In this document: in pieces, positions 45,621 to 54,393 of the stretch
Numbering within the stretch: the stretch's first letter is position 1
How the letters are laid out: the number at the start of each line of letters is the position of its first letter
NCBI GenBank assembly: GCA_017745075.1
Contig: JAGIAD010000009.1
Location: forward strand, 62,001-126,000
Reading direction: 5' to 3'
DNA: 64,000 nt
Origin: Sphingobacteriaceae bacterium
Lineage (GTDB): Bacteria > Bacteroidota > Bacteroidia > Sphingobacteriales > Sphingobacteriaceae
The notes under the pieces: generated by a model
Told to the model about the DNA's origin: nothing
Databases searched by the model: none
Seen by the model: the letters and a program-made list of their open reading frames with translations, nothing else
Made by a program: the position numbers and the translations under genes

Positions 45621-46127
45621 ATGTCAGAAGAACAGGAAAATCCCCAGGAAAATAAACCTATTGATCTTTCAAAGAATCAAAACCCTGAACCGGCACCTTC
45701 TCAGCCGCTTGACCAGGGGACTGCAACGCCGCCGCCGTTTCAGCAACCCCCACCATTTCAGCAGCCTCCGCCTTTTGGCCAGTTTGGAGGTGGTTTCGGG
45801 CAGCAAAGCCTGCCAAACTCGACCGTTGTACTTGTACTGGGTATTCTTTCGATTGCATTTTGCTGCTGCTATGGTATTATAGGTTTGATCCCTGCAATTA
45901 TTGCACTGGTTTTAAGTAAGAAAGACAGGGCGCTGTATACAGCCAATCCGGCTATTTATACTTTAAGCTCATATAAAAACTTAAATGCCGGCAGAATATG
46001 TGCAATTATTGGTTTAATCTTTAATATTTTATCCCTGCTGTATTATGTTTTTATCATTATAATGTTCGGTATGGGAATGTTAAGTGATCCTAATAAAATG
46101 CAGGAAATCTTAAAAGGCCTTCAATAA
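45621..46127 (+). CDS. CCC-motif membrane protein with Pro/Gln-rich N-terminus
   Basis: 168 residues. Residues 1-65 are disordered and include tandem PPPFQQ repeats. The rest has two helices, the first with ILSIAFCCCYGIIGLIPAI, the triple-cysteine signature of the Bacteroidota CCC-motif membrane proteins, related to DUF4190. It often lies beside DUF2752 genes as here (8 bp apart). Function unknown; the soluble head may be a protein-interaction tail on the cytosolic side. Last gene of the run, with a terminator 30 bases later. Confidence 0.85.
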   Translation: MSEEQENPQENKPIDLSKNQNPEPAPSQPLDQGTATPPPFQQPPPFQQPPPFGQFGGGFGQQSLPNSTVVLVLGILSIAFCCCYGIIGLIPAIIALVLSKKDRALYTANPAIYTLSSYKNLNAGRICAIIGLIFNILSLLYYVFIIIMFGMGMLSDPNKMQEILKGLQ

Positions 46128-46157
46128 AGCATTCTTTTAATTTTACCTTAAAAATAT

Positions 46158-46186
46158 AAATCGGATGGTACATGCCATCCGATTTT
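46158..46186 (+). terminator. Intrinsic terminator ending the membrane-gene run
   Basis: AAATCGGATGG-TACATG-CCATCCGATTT, a perfect 11-bp stem followed by T. The bacilliredoxin -7 box begins 3 bases later, so the two units are tightly packed. Confidence 0.85.
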
Positions 46187-46188
46187 CT

Positions 46189-46196
46189 TATTTTTG
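46189..46196 (+). promoter_or_regulatory. -7 box TATTTTTG for the bacilliredoxin
   Basis: Exact TAnnTTTG match ending 34 bases before the ATG at 46231; -33 TTTG absent because that region is the upstream terminator stem. Confidence 0.55.
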
Positions 46197-46230
46197 TATC
46201 GTTCAAAATTGTAAATAAAAAACTAAGATA

Positions 46231-46641
46231 ATGTATCCAGAATATTTAGTAGAGCCAATGCGTAAGGAATTAACTAACGTTGGTTTTCAAGAATTAAAAA
46301 ATGCAGCTGAAGTAGACGAGGCCCTTAAAGGCGAAGGCACTGTGCTGGTAGTAGTGAACTCGGTTTGTGGTTGTGCAGCAGCAAATGCACGTCCAGCGGC
46401 GAGAGCAGCAGCAGTTCATGAAAAACACCCTGATAAATTGGTTACCGTTTTTGCAGGTATGGAAAAAGAAGCAGTAGATCAGGCCAGAAACTATATGATG
46501 CCTTTTCCTCCATCTTCTCCGGCAATGGCATTATTTAAAGACGGTAAATTGGTACATATGATCGAGCGCCACCAGATTGAAGGTCGTCCGGCACAAATGA
46601 TTGCCGATAACCTGATTGGTGCTTTTGAGCAGTACTGCTAG
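46231..46641 (+). CDS. brxB: BrxA/BrxB-family bacilliredoxin
   Basis: 136 residues, DUF1094/YphP-YqiW family. The CGC active-site motif is in NSVCGCAAANARPA (Cys46 and Cys48). Bacilliredoxins remove bacillithiol from proteins after oxidative stress, becoming S-bacillithiolated, and are recycled by bacillithiol with YpdA. A YpdA-type gene lies at 10465 in this window, which makes a bacillithiol-based system likely, although no bshA/B/C synthesis gene is in view. Start well supported by conserved MYPEYLVEPMRKEL. A or B assignment is uncertain. Confidence 0.9.
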   Translation: MYPEYLVEPMRKELTNVGFQELKNAAEVDEALKGEGTVLVVVNSVCGCAAANARPAARAAAVHEKHPDKLVTVFAGMEKEAVDQARNYMMPFPPSSPAMALFKDGKLVHMIERHQIEGRPAQMIADNLIGAFEQYC

Positions 46642-46993
46642 AAAATAATCACACAGATTTAAGGATACACCGATAAGGTAGTATTTGAATAATATTGAAA
46701 GGTGAATAGAAATATTCGCCTTTTTGCGTTTAATAATTTTCCATGATTGCGAGGTACGAAGCAATCCTAATGCGATCGCTAAGTTTGAAATGGGGTGATC
46801 CTCAGCCTCGTCTTAGCGTCTCGCTAAGACTAGAGTTCTCACATTACCGGATTGTCATGCTGAATTTATTTTATTGGTAGTTTTTATTGTTTTAAATGTC
46901 CAATAGCTACTTCGTGGTCAGCATCTTTTTTGATATTAAGACCCTGAAATAAATTCAGGGTGACGGTGCATGAAAAAATCTTTAATCTGTACT
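46642..46993. repeat. Gene-free gap with three repeat types
   Basis: From 46643 a CACACAGATTTAAGGA word resembles the palindromes near 38344. Bases 46743-46835 carry GATTGCGAGGTACGAAGCAATC, itself a palindrome, and a CTTAGCG-TCT-CGCTAAG hairpin. Bases 46855-46966 carry TGTCATGCTGAA and the CCCTGAA-ATAAA-TTCAGGG hairpin shared with 11546. Lies between convergent genes. Confidence 0.6.
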
Positions 46994-47785
46994 TTAAAAA
47001 TCCTTATTCAGCAATTTTTCCAGTTCGCCGAAAGAAACATTCATCCTTACCCGGCCTTGTTTTGCGTAAGAAATTTCTCCCGTTTCTTCCGAAATAATTA
47101 CTGCAACGGCATCAGTGGTTTCAGAAACACCAATCCCTGCCCGGTGCCTTAAGCCAAATTGTGAAGGCAATTGGTCGTTATCCGTTAAAGGTAGGATGCA
47201 ACTCGCACTTTTAATTTTATTTTCTGAAATTACAACCGCACCATCATGTAAAGGGCTGTTTTTCTGAAAGATACTTTCCAGCAAGCGTTTAGATATTTTG
47301 GCATCAACAAGTTCACAGCTATTGGCAAAAAACTGTTCGTCATAAAATTTAACAAACACCATTAAAGCACCTGTACGGGTTTTTTTCATGCTTTTACAGG
47401 CGTCAATAATTGGCTTTATCCTTGTTAAATTATTCCTTTCAATCTCCTTGCGACCAAATAAATACCCCCACCAGGCTTTATTCTTTTGTAAAAAAGCATT
47501 TTTTCCGATCAATAAAAGAAATCGCCTGATCTCCGGATGGAAGATTACAATCAATGCAATGATCCCCACACTCATAAATTTCTCGATGATTGCAGTTAAT
47601 AATTCCATGTGTAAAGCCTTTACTATCCAGTAAAAAACTGTAATAATAAACATCCCCACAAGCAGGTTAACAGCCAGCGTGTTACGGATCAGGGTATAAA
47701 CATAGTAAATTAACAGGGCCACCAAAATGATATCAACGATATCAGTTGGCGATACTTTAAGGAAGTCAAAATCAAAACCTTTCAT
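46994..47785 (-). CDS. cdaA: Diadenylate cyclase CdaA
   Basis: Makes cyclic di-AMP from two ATP at the membrane. 263 residues: three helices in the first 80 residues (VDIILVALLIYYVYTLI; LAVNLLVGMFIITVFYWI; ITVFY/IIALIVIFHPEI region), then the DAC domain with SPLHDGAVVI (D-G-A) and FGLRHRAGIGVSE (R-H-R), both essential catalytic motifs. A conserved envelope-regulating enzyme whose product controls potassium transport and wall homeostasis in characterised bacteria. No CdaR partner is adjacent. It shares its direction with folP, about 200 bp upstream. Confidence 0.95.
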   Translation of the reverse strand: MKGFDFDFLKVSPTDIVDIILVALLIYYVYTLIRNTLAVNLLVGMFIITVFYWIVKALHMELLTAIIEKFMSVGIIALIVIFHPEIRRFLLLIGKNAFLQKNKAWWGYLFGRKEIERNNLTRIKPIIDACKSMKKTRTGALMVFVKFYDEQFFANSCELVDAKISKRLLESIFQKNSPLHDGAVVISENKIKSASCILPLTDNDQLPSQFGLRHRAGIGVSETTDAVAVIISEETGEISYAKQGRVRMNVSFGELEKLLNKDF

Positions 47786-47991
47786 TTAGTGGCAAGATAG
47801 CAAAACAGATTTCAGTTTACAAGATTGGTTAATTGTTTAAACCGCTTAATCGGTTAACTGTTTGGATGCATAAGAATTAACTTTTTAGTATTGATTTGCG
47901 TAATGCATTTAGCTTGTTTGTTAATTCGTCGAGTTTTAACGTGAATACCATGTATTCCTTTTATTGATTACTCTAGATCGTACGCTCCGAG

Positions 47992-48846
47992 TTAATCTTT
48001 TAACTTCTCTACAAGCCTAATGCACTCCATCGCTTCCTTTACATCATGCACCCTTAAAATGCCAGCTCCTTTTTGTAACGCAATGGTATTCAGTACAGTG
48101 GTTCCGTTCAATGCTTCTGCTGCCGAAATTTCGAGTGTTTTGTAAATCATTCCTTTACGCGAAAAACCAACCAAAACAGGGAGTTTGAACATTTTAAAGG
48201 CTTCCAGCTGGTTAAGCAGTTCATAATTATGTGCTGTTGTTTTTCCAAAACCAAAACCTGGGTCGATAACAATGTCGTGAACATGCAATGCCTTGAGTGC
48301 GGCGATTTTTTTTGCCAGGTAATCAATCACTTCTAAAAGAACATTATTGTAAACCGGATTTTGTTGCATGTTCTGCGGTGTACCCTGCATATGCATGATC
48401 ATATAGGGTACCTGCAGTTTAGCTACGGTTTCGAACATTTTTTCGTCCATGTCGCCTGCGGCAATGTCATTAATGATATGTGCACCGGCTGAAACAGTTT
48501 CTTCAGCCACTTTAGCCCTAAAGGTATCGATAGAAATCACTGCTTCCGGAAATGCCGATGCTAAACTTTCTACAACAGGAATCAAACGGTCTATCTCTTC
48601 ATTTGTAGAAATATCTTTAGCGCCTGGCCTTGATGAATAACCACCAATATCGATAAATGTAGCCCCTTCATTTAAAAACTGGCTGGCTTTTGTTAAAGCT
48701 CCATCTATCGTTTTTGTACGGCTGTTGCTGTAAAAAGAATCGGGGGTAATGTTTAAAATCCCCATCACTTTTGGCGTACTTAAATCAATAAGTCTGCCTT
48801 TTATATTTAAGCTTTGTCTGGGCTCAAAAAAGTTTTTTTCTGCCAT
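47992..48846 (-). CDS. folP: Dihydropteroate synthase
   Basis: Joins p-aminobenzoate to dihydropterin pyrophosphate in folate synthesis; the target of sulfonamides. 284 residues forming a TIM barrel. Motifs: VMGILNITPDSFYSNSRT (about 27-44), FIDIGGYSSRPGA, VISIDTFRAKVA, HIINDIAAG, VIDPGFGFGKTTAHN, VLVGFSRKGMI and RVHDVKEAMEC. The first 20 residues are a short extension. Probably in one unit with cdaA, a synteny I recall from other Bacteroidota. Confidence 0.96.
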   Translation of the reverse strand: MAEKNFFEPRQSLNIKGRLIDLSTPKVMGILNITPDSFYSNSRTKTIDGALTKASQFLNEGATFIDIGGYSSRPGAKDISTNEEIDRLIPVVESLASAFPEAVISIDTFRAKVAEETVSAGAHIINDIAAGDMDEKMFETVAKLQVPYMIMHMQGTPQNMQQNPVYNNVLLEVIDYLAKKIAALKALHVHDIVIDPGFGFGKTTAHNYELLNQLEAFKMFKLPVLVGFSRKGMIYKTLEISAAEALNGTTVLNTIALQKGAGILRVHDVKEAMECIRLVEKLKD

Positions 48847-48940
48847 AATAAACCCTTTCGGGGATTTGGGTTTCGCTTTAAAAATGTATCTTTAGCTTTT
48901 GTTTTTTCACGACAAAAATACACTAAAAACTAAATAATTA

Positions 48941-49492
48941 TTGGCTTTGGCACAAACAAATACCTCTACAGAATTTGATGAAGTGATTGCGGTTTGCAGA
49001 TCATTATTTTTAAAAAAGACTAAAGATTACGGTACTGCATGGCGGATTTTAAGACCAAGTTCGATAACCGATCAGATTTTTATAAAAGCACAGCGCATCC
49101 GTACCCTCGAAGAAAAAAAAGTAAGTAAAGTGGGAGAGGGTGTCGTATCCGAGTACATTGGCATTGTTAATTACTGTGTGATCGCCATGATGCAACTTGA
49201 GTTAACAGAGAACGATCCGCAGGAACTGCCTTATGCCGATGTGGCAAAACTTTTTGAAGATAAGGTAACGGAAACCAAAGATTTAATGTTTGCCAAAAAT
49301 CATGATTATGGAGAGGCCTGGCGCGACATGCGCATCAGCTCGTTGACCGATCTGATTTTAATGAAGATTTTTAGGGTTAAACAGATTGAAGATAATGAAG
49401 GGCAAACCCTTGCTTCTGAAGGCGTAAAAGCCAATTACCAGGATATGCTGAACTATTCGGTTTTTGCATTGATTAAATTAGGCGTTAAATAA
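48941..49492 (+). CDS. DUF1599 protein
   Basis: 183 residues containing two tandem copies of the DUF1599 repeat. Copy one has KKTKDYGTAWRILRPSSITDQI (about 26-46) and copy two NHDYGEAWRDMRISSLTDLI (about 119-138). The shared K/N-DYG-AWR-x-R-SS-TD motif is conserved across Bacteroidota; I know of no assigned function. Start codon is TTG (48941), with a second TTG two codons later; no ATG is near. Divergent from folP and cdaA and 38 bp before the BT_3928-like gene, likely cotranscribed. Confidence 0.88.
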   Translation: MALAQTNTSTEFDEVIAVCRSLFLKKTKDYGTAWRILRPSSITDQIFIKAQRIRTLEEKKVSKVGEGVVSEYIGIVNYCVIAMMQLELTENDPQELPYADVAKLFEDKVTETKDLMFAKNHDYGEAWRDMRISSLTDLILMKIFRVKQIEDNEGQTLASEGVKANYQDMLNYSVFALIKLGVK

Positions 49493-49530
49493 CAAATTAT
49501 ACCATCACCACTAGAAAACAATTATACCCG

Positions 49531-50682
49531 ATGCAAAATGTAGTTTTAAGATTCTCCAGATTCTTTGTTGGTGCCTTATTCATATTTTCAGGATTGATCA
49601 AAGCGAACGATCCGCTTGGTTTTGGTTATAAACTGCAGGAATATTTTGAAGTTTTTCACATGAACTTCCTTAACGGAATGGCTACAGGCATTGCCATTTT
49701 GCTTTGTACTTTGGAGATTGTTTTAGGTGCGCTATTGTTGCTGGGTTTTTGGAGTAAAAAAGTAGCATGGGGCTTATTGTTGCTAATTATCTTTTTTACG
49801 CTGCTCACATTTATTTCTGCCGCATTTAAAGTGGTTACCAGCTGTGGTTGTTTTGGCGATGCCATTCCACTTACCCCTTGGCAATCGTTTAGTAAAGACC
49901 TGATCCTGTTGGTATTGATTATTGTAATTTTCTTAAAAAAAGACCTGATCGGCCCTCTGTTTAAAAAAGAAACCACACAAAGAAATATTGCTGTTGCCGT
50001 AACGGCCGTTTCATTAGGTTTTGGCCTGTACACCTATAATGTGCTGCCTGTTATCGATTTTTTACCCTATAAAGTTGGTGCACACCTCCCTTCATTAATG
50101 GTGATCCCTCCGGGAGAGAAGCCCGATGAATTTGAAATCATGTATCACCTCAAAAACAAGAAAACCAAGGAAGAGAAAGACATGAGTGATAAGGATTACC
50201 TGAAAACGGAAATCTGGAAAGATAATAATTGGGAAATCATAGGCGAGCCGACTAAAAAACTCATCAAAAAAGGATTTGAACCCAAAATAAAAGACCTCAA
50301 TATTACTGATGCTTCCGGTACCGATTATACCAAAGAACTGATCGAAAACCCATACTATAACCTGATTATTGTAGCTTACGATCTTCACAATACAAATGAG
50401 GCAGCCATTGGTAAATTAAATGCGCTGGCCCTAAATGCTACACAGCAGTTTAATATCCGTACGGTATTGCTTACTTCCAATTCGGCGCAGGATGCCCAGG
50501 CTTTTATTAAAAAGAACAACCTTTTTTCTGAAGTTTTTTTTGCTGACGCGGTGCCTTTAAAAAGTATGGTGAGGGCAAATCCAGGTGTATTATTAATGAA
50601 GAATGGCGTGGTGATTAATAAGTGGCATTTTCATAATGTGCCAACTTTTGACCAACTGAGCAGAAAATATTTCGATAAATAA
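49531..50682 (+). CDS. BT_3928-like protein: DoxX/MauE membrane domain plus C-terminal Trx-like domain
   Basis: 383 residues. N-terminal four-helix DoxX/MauE-type domain (about 1-150) with RFFVGALFIFSGLIKANDP and the cysteine motif TSCGCFGDAIPLTPW. The C-terminal half (about 180-383) is soluble and thioredoxin-like in outline (LIIVAYDLHNTNE, TVLLTSNSAQDAQAF, NPGVLLMKNGVVINKWH), but lacks a C-x-x-C. MauE/DoxX proteins can carry reducing power across the membrane, so a redox role is plausible. Followed 1 bp later by an ABC permease gene. Confidence 0.87.
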   Translation: MQNVVLRFSRFFVGALFIFSGLIKANDPLGFGYKLQEYFEVFHMNFLNGMATGIAILLCTLEIVLGALLLLGFWSKKVAWGLLLLIIFFTLLTFISAAFKVVTSCGCFGDAIPLTPWQSFSKDLILLVLIIVIFLKKDLIGPLFKKETTQRNIAVAVTAVSLGFGLYTYNVLPVIDFLPYKVGAHLPSLMVIPPGEKPDEFEIMYHLKNKKTKEEKDMSDKDYLKTEIWKDNNWEIIGEPTKKLIKKGFEPKIKDLNITDASGTDYTKELIENPYYNLIIVAYDLHNTNEAAIGKLNALALNATQQFNIRTVLLTSNSAQDAQAFIKKNNLFSEVFFADAVPLKSMVRANPGVLLMKNGVVINKWHFHNVPTFDQLSRKYFDK

Positions 50683-50683
50683 T

Positions 50684-51739
50684 ATGATCGGATACGCACT
50701 GAAAAAACTGATGTACGGATTACTCGTAATGGGTGGTGTAATATTGGTTGTTTTTGTGCTATTTAATATTTTACCTGGCGATCCGGCACGGATGACGATG
50801 GGACAACGGGCCGATGTACAATCATTGGAGGCTGTACGTAAAGAGTTTGGATTAGATCGCTCTAAACCTGTTCAGTTTGTTTTATACATCAATGATTTAT
50901 CGCCGATCAGTATTTTGGATAACGACAGTACCAGTAAGCAAAAATACCATTATATAAAACTGATTGCTTTTGATCAAAAAGTGCTGGCACTAAAATGGCC
51001 TTACCTGCGGAGCTCTTACCAAACCAAACGTGATGTAACGGCAATTCTTTCCGAAACGGTACCCAATACCTTTATCCTTGCTTTAACGGCTATGATTTTT
51101 GCCACCATCATTGGCGTGTTTTTAGGTGTTCTATCGGCAGTTCATAAAGATTCATGGATTGATAAAACAGCCAATGCATTTGCCATTTTGGGAATATCTG
51201 CGCCCTCTTTTTTCGCGGGGATTATCATTGCCTGGTTATTTGGTTTTGTATTGAGCAACTACACGGGTTTAAAAATGAGTGGCAGCTTATATTCTTACGA
51301 TCCGTTCAATGGTGAAATCCTGACCTTAAGAAATTTATGGTTACCGATGATTACATTAGGTTTAAGACCCCTGGCCATTATTGTGCAACTTACCAGAAGC
51401 GCCATGCTGGATGTGCTGGCGCAGGACTACATCCGGACTGCACGCGCCAAAGGATTAAGCAGAAATGCCATTATTTATAAACATGCCTTAAAAAATGCCA
51501 TGAACCCTGTAATTACTGCCATTTCCGGGTGGTTTGCCTCTTTATTGGCTGGTTCCTTTTTTGTAGAGTATATTTTTGGCTATAATGGTTTAGGAAGAAC
51601 AACGGTAACCGCCTTAGAAATGTCCGATTTTCCGGTTGTAATGGGATCTATTCTTTTTATCGCTTTCGTATTTGTAGTCATCAATATCCTGGTTGATATC
51701 TTATATGCTTATGTTGATCCGAGGGTTAAATTAAGTTAA
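50684..51739 (+). CDS. OppB/DppB-type ABC transporter permease
   Basis: 351 residues, peptide/nickel-type importer permease. N-terminal MIGYALKKLMYGLLVMGGV and FNILPGDPARMTMGQRAD match OppB, and the EAA loop is RTARAKGLSRNAIIYKHALKNAMNPV. After helix one there is a periplasmic stretch of about 85 residues, with a YINDLSPISILDNDSTSKQ segment. Its usual partners (DppC, ATPases, binding protein) are not adjacent, so it must pair in trans. The start is 1 bp after the previous stop; 1 bp separates it from the DinB gene. Confidence 0.9.
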   Translation: MIGYALKKLMYGLLVMGGVILVVFVLFNILPGDPARMTMGQRADVQSLEAVRKEFGLDRSKPVQFVLYINDLSPISILDNDSTSKQKYHYIKLIAFDQKVLALKWPYLRSSYQTKRDVTAILSETVPNTFILALTAMIFATIIGVFLGVLSAVHKDSWIDKTANAFAILGISAPSFFAGIIIAWLFGFVLSNYTGLKMSGSLYSYDPFNGEILTLRNLWLPMITLGLRPLAIIVQLTRSAMLDVLAQDYIRTARAKGLSRNAIIYKHALKNAMNPVITAISGWFASLLAGSFFVEYIFGYNGLGRTTVTALEMSDFPVVMGSILFIAFVFVVINILVDILYAYVDPRVKLS

Positions 51740-51740
51740 A

Positions 51741-52187
51741 ATGAAAGAAGAAGAAATCATCAATTATACCGAGCTTGCCGATTCCCGAATCATTGAAATA
51801 TTTAAATCAGCAACGATTGAATTGCCAGATGCAGTGCGTTTGTTCAGTCATGTGCTTAATGCACAGCATATTTGGGCGCAAAGGATTTCCGGTAAGAAAC
51901 CGCTTTATGGTGTTTGGGATATCCATCCAAAAGAAGACTTTGAAACCCTTTCTTTAGAAAATTTTAAACTGATCAGGGAGGTATTGGATAGTCAACCTTT
52001 AGATAAACGGATTTTGTATGCGAATACGAGGGGCGATCAATATGAAAACCGCATAGATGAAATTTTATTTCATTTATTTAATCATTCTACTTATCATCGC
52101 GGACAGGTGGTAACTTTGCTAAAAAAGGCTGGTTTTACACCGCCTGTAACCGATTATATTATGTTAAAACGCGACCACTTGTTATAG
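51741..52187 (+). CDS. DinB-family protein
   Basis: 148 residues of the DinB/YfiT four-helix-bundle superfamily. Metal-type histidines: LFSHVLNAQHIWAQR (His near residue 32) and FNHSTYHRGQV (H-x3-H near 112-116). This superfamily includes bacillithiol S-transferases, and a bacillithiol-related YpdA and bacilliredoxin occur in the window, so a thiol-transferase function is possible but unproven. It follows the permease by 1 bp and precedes aroK by 20 bp. Confidence 0.85.
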   Translation: MKEEEIINYTELADSRIIEIFKSATIELPDAVRLFSHVLNAQHIWAQRISGKKPLYGVWDIHPKEDFETLSLENFKLIREVLDSQPLDKRILYANTRGDQYENRIDEILFHLFNHSTYHRGQVVTLLKKAGFTPPVTDYIMLKRDHLL

Positions 52188-52207
52188 GTCGGCTATAAGA
52201 ACCTCAT

Positions 52208-52711
52208 ATGAAAATTTTCCTTATCGGATATATGGGCTGTGGAAAAAGCACCAAAGCAAAACAGCTGGCACACCGTTTAGATTGCCCGGTGATAGATCTC
52301 GATGCCGAAATTGTTTCGAAAACCGGGAAAAGCATTGCCGAATATTTTGAAGAATTCGGAGAAAGCGGTTTCAGGGATTATGAAAGCAAAATGCTTAAAA
52401 CATACGATTATCCTGAAACCTGCGTGGTGGCTACCGGAGGTGGATTACCTTGTTTCTTTGATAATATGGAGTGGATGAATGCACATGGAGAAACGGTATA
52501 CCTGCAAATGGAACCTGCTGCTTTGGTTTCACGTTTACATAACCGCCAAAAGCGTCCGTTGATTAAAGACCTGGATGATGAGCAACTTTTGGTATTCATT
52601 AAAGAAAAACTCCAGGAACGTGATCCTTTTTACACCCAGGCAAAGATAATTGTAGATGCATTTGATCTTGATGGAGAGAAGCTGGAGGAGGCGATTAAGG
52701 CGAGTCGTTAG
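52208..52711 (+). CDS. aroK: Shikimate kinase
   Basis: Phosphorylates shikimate at the 3-hydroxyl in aromatic amino acid synthesis. 167 residues. P-loop GYMGCGKSTKAKQLA (7-21), DLDAEIVSKTGKSIAEYF (D-x-D substrate site), ESGFRDYESKML, VATGGGLPC and LHNRQKRPLI (lid Arg). Last gene of the run starting at 48941. The TAG stop is the first part of an AGTC-type repeat array. Confidence 0.94.
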   Translation: MKIFLIGYMGCGKSTKAKQLAHRLDCPVIDLDAEIVSKTGKSIAEYFEEFGESGFRDYESKMLKTYDYPETCVVATGGGLPCFFDNMEWMNAHGETVYLQMEPAALVSRLHNRQKRPLIKDLDDEQLLVFIKEKLQERDPFYTQAKIIVDAFDLDGEKLEEAIKASR

Positions 52712-52742
52712 TCTGTAGTCTTCAGTCTGTAGTCTGTAGTCG
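52709..52742 (+). repeat. AGTC-type tandem array starting at the aroK stop codon
   Basis: TAGTCTGTAGTC, TTCAGTCTGTAGTCTG and TAGTCG. The first TAG is the aroK stop. Same family as 6089 and 21143. Confidence 0.75.
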
Positions 52743-52834
52743 ATTAGTGATCGTTGAGTTTAGAATTAATTTGCCGACTAAACAATCATCATTAAGAAGT
52801 TAAGAGAATTGAGTTTTAGCGATGGTCTTAAGCC

Positions 52835-52876
52835 TATCAACCATGAACCATTAAACTATTGACTAATGAACTAGTA
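52835..52876. repeat. AACCATGAACC / CTAATGAAC array
   Basis: Degenerate AATGAACC-type units leading into the stop codon of the minus-strand desaturase (stop at 52871-52873). Related to 922 and to the run after 23626. Confidence 0.55.
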
Positions 52877-54352
52877 AACTACCGAACTGATATCATCATC
52901 AATAATTTTAGCCGATAACAACGCCAGGGGGATTCCACCACCCGGGTGTACGCTTCCACCACAGAAGTAAAGATTTTTAACTTTCGAGCTGAAGTTAGAG
53001 TGCCTTAAAAAGGCAGAAAACTGATTGTTTGAACTGTTGCCATACAAAGAACCCTGATATGATCCTGTTTTGTTTTCAATACTCCGGGGATCGAGAACCT
53101 GTTCGCAAACGATATCCTTTTCAATATTCCTGTTCAGCATCCTGCTGATTTTTTTGATGATATTTGCCCTAGCTTCCTTGATCAACTGCTCCCAGTTTTG
53201 GCCACTGTTGGCGGGTACATTGATCATTACAAACCAGTTTTCGCTGTCTGCCGGCGCATCACTTCTAATATGCTTTGAACTAATATTGATATAAATGGTA
53301 GGATCGTTGCTAATGGTTTTATCTTTCCAGATGGCATTAAATTCCTTTTGATAATCCTCTGCAAAGAAAATATTATGCAGGCCTAAGTTGCTATAATTGC
53401 CATCCATACCCCAGTAAAAAATTAATGCCGAACTGCTTCGTTCCTGGTTCAGCAGTTTTTTAGGTTGCGGTATATTTTTGAGCAGGTGCTTGTAGGTAAA
53501 CCAGATATCGAGGTTCGAAACCACAATAGCTGCTTTATAGATTTTACCGCTAACTTTTATACCCTGTACTTGATGTGCATTGGAACACACAATTTCTTCT
53601 ACCTTTTGATTATAATGAATCCTTATCCCTAATTCTTCAGCCAGTTTCAACAAAGCCTTAACAATGCCGTACATTCCATCTTTTGGCATAAAAGCACCAA
53701 AATGATACTCAAAATGTGGGATTACGTTCAATGTGGCTGGCGCCTGATAGGGGTCTGAGCCATTATAAGTGGCATAACGGTTAAAAAGCTGTACAATCCG
53801 TCGGTCTTTAAAAAATGATTGGTTCGCCTTGGCCTGGGTTCTGAAGGCATCAATCTGGCCAAAACGGAATATCGATTTTAAGGTATCCCAATGCAGGTAA
53901 CTTTTAAGTTTATGCAAACTCCTTTCTAAAAAAACACGGTGTGTAACCTCATAAATTGTCTTGCTTTTTTTTAAATAACGATAAACTTCTGCTGCGGTCG
54001 AATTGGTTTTTTCTTCTATTTCCTTTGCAAATTGATCAAGATTGGAGGTAGCATTTAACCTTAAACCATCTTCGTAAAAGTAACGGCAAACTTCTTTTAG
54101 TTTGGTGTATTTAAAATAATCTCCAGGATTTTTACCAGCCAGTTTAAAAAGTTCATCCACATATTGCGGCATGGTAAAAAGACTTGGGCCGGCATCGAAC
54201 CTGAAGCCATTCATTTTTATTTCCGCAAGCTTACCTCCGGCTTTCGAGCCAGCTTCAAAAACATCAACATCGTAACCTTTTACAGATAGGCGGATTGCCG
54301 ATGCGATGCCCGCAATTCCGGCACCGATAACTATGGCCTTTGGTTTAGTCAT
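52871..54352 (-). CDS. CrtI/CrtD-like carotenoid desaturase
   Basis: 493 residues, FAD-dependent phytoene-desaturase superfamily. The N-terminal dinucleotide fold is GAGIAGIASAIRL with VDVFEAGSKAGGK (residues 8-42), then GFRFDAGPSLFTMP. The C-terminal signature is NLYFCGGSVHPGGGIPLALLSAKII. The pattern fits desaturases such as CrtI or 1-hydroxycarotenoid 3,4-desaturase CrtD; I cannot distinguish these from sequence alone. No crtB, crtE, crtZ or cruF is adjacent, so it is an orphan gene for the pigment pathway. Divergent by 41 bp from the RhuM-Fic gene. Confidence 0.87.
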   Translation of the reverse strand: MTKPKAIVIGAGIAGIASAIRLSVKGYDVDVFEAGSKAGGKLAEIKMNGFRFDAGPSLFTMPQYVDELFKLAGKNPGDYFKYTKLKEVCRYFYEDGLRLNATSNLDQFAKEIEEKTNSTAAEVYRYLKKSKTIYEVTHRVFLERSLHKLKSYLHWDTLKSIFRFGQIDAFRTQAKANQSFFKDRRIVQLFNRYATYNGSDPYQAPATLNVIPHFEYHFGAFMPKDGMYGIVKALLKLAEELGIRIHYNQKVEEIVCSNAHQVQGIKVSGKIYKAAIVVSNLDIWFTYKHLLKNIPQPKKLLNQERSSSALIFYWGMDGNYSNLGLHNIFFAEDYQKEFNAIWKDKTISNDPTIYINISSKHIRSDAPADSENWFVMINVPANSGQNWEQLIKEARANIIKKISRMLNRNIEKDIVCEQVLDPRSIENKTGSYQGSLYGNSSNNQFSAFLRHSNFSSKVKNLYFCGGSVHPGGGIPLALLSAKIIDDDISSVVY

Positions 54353-54393
54353 AATGCGAAAATAGAATAAAAATATTTTACTAACTTAAGGCA

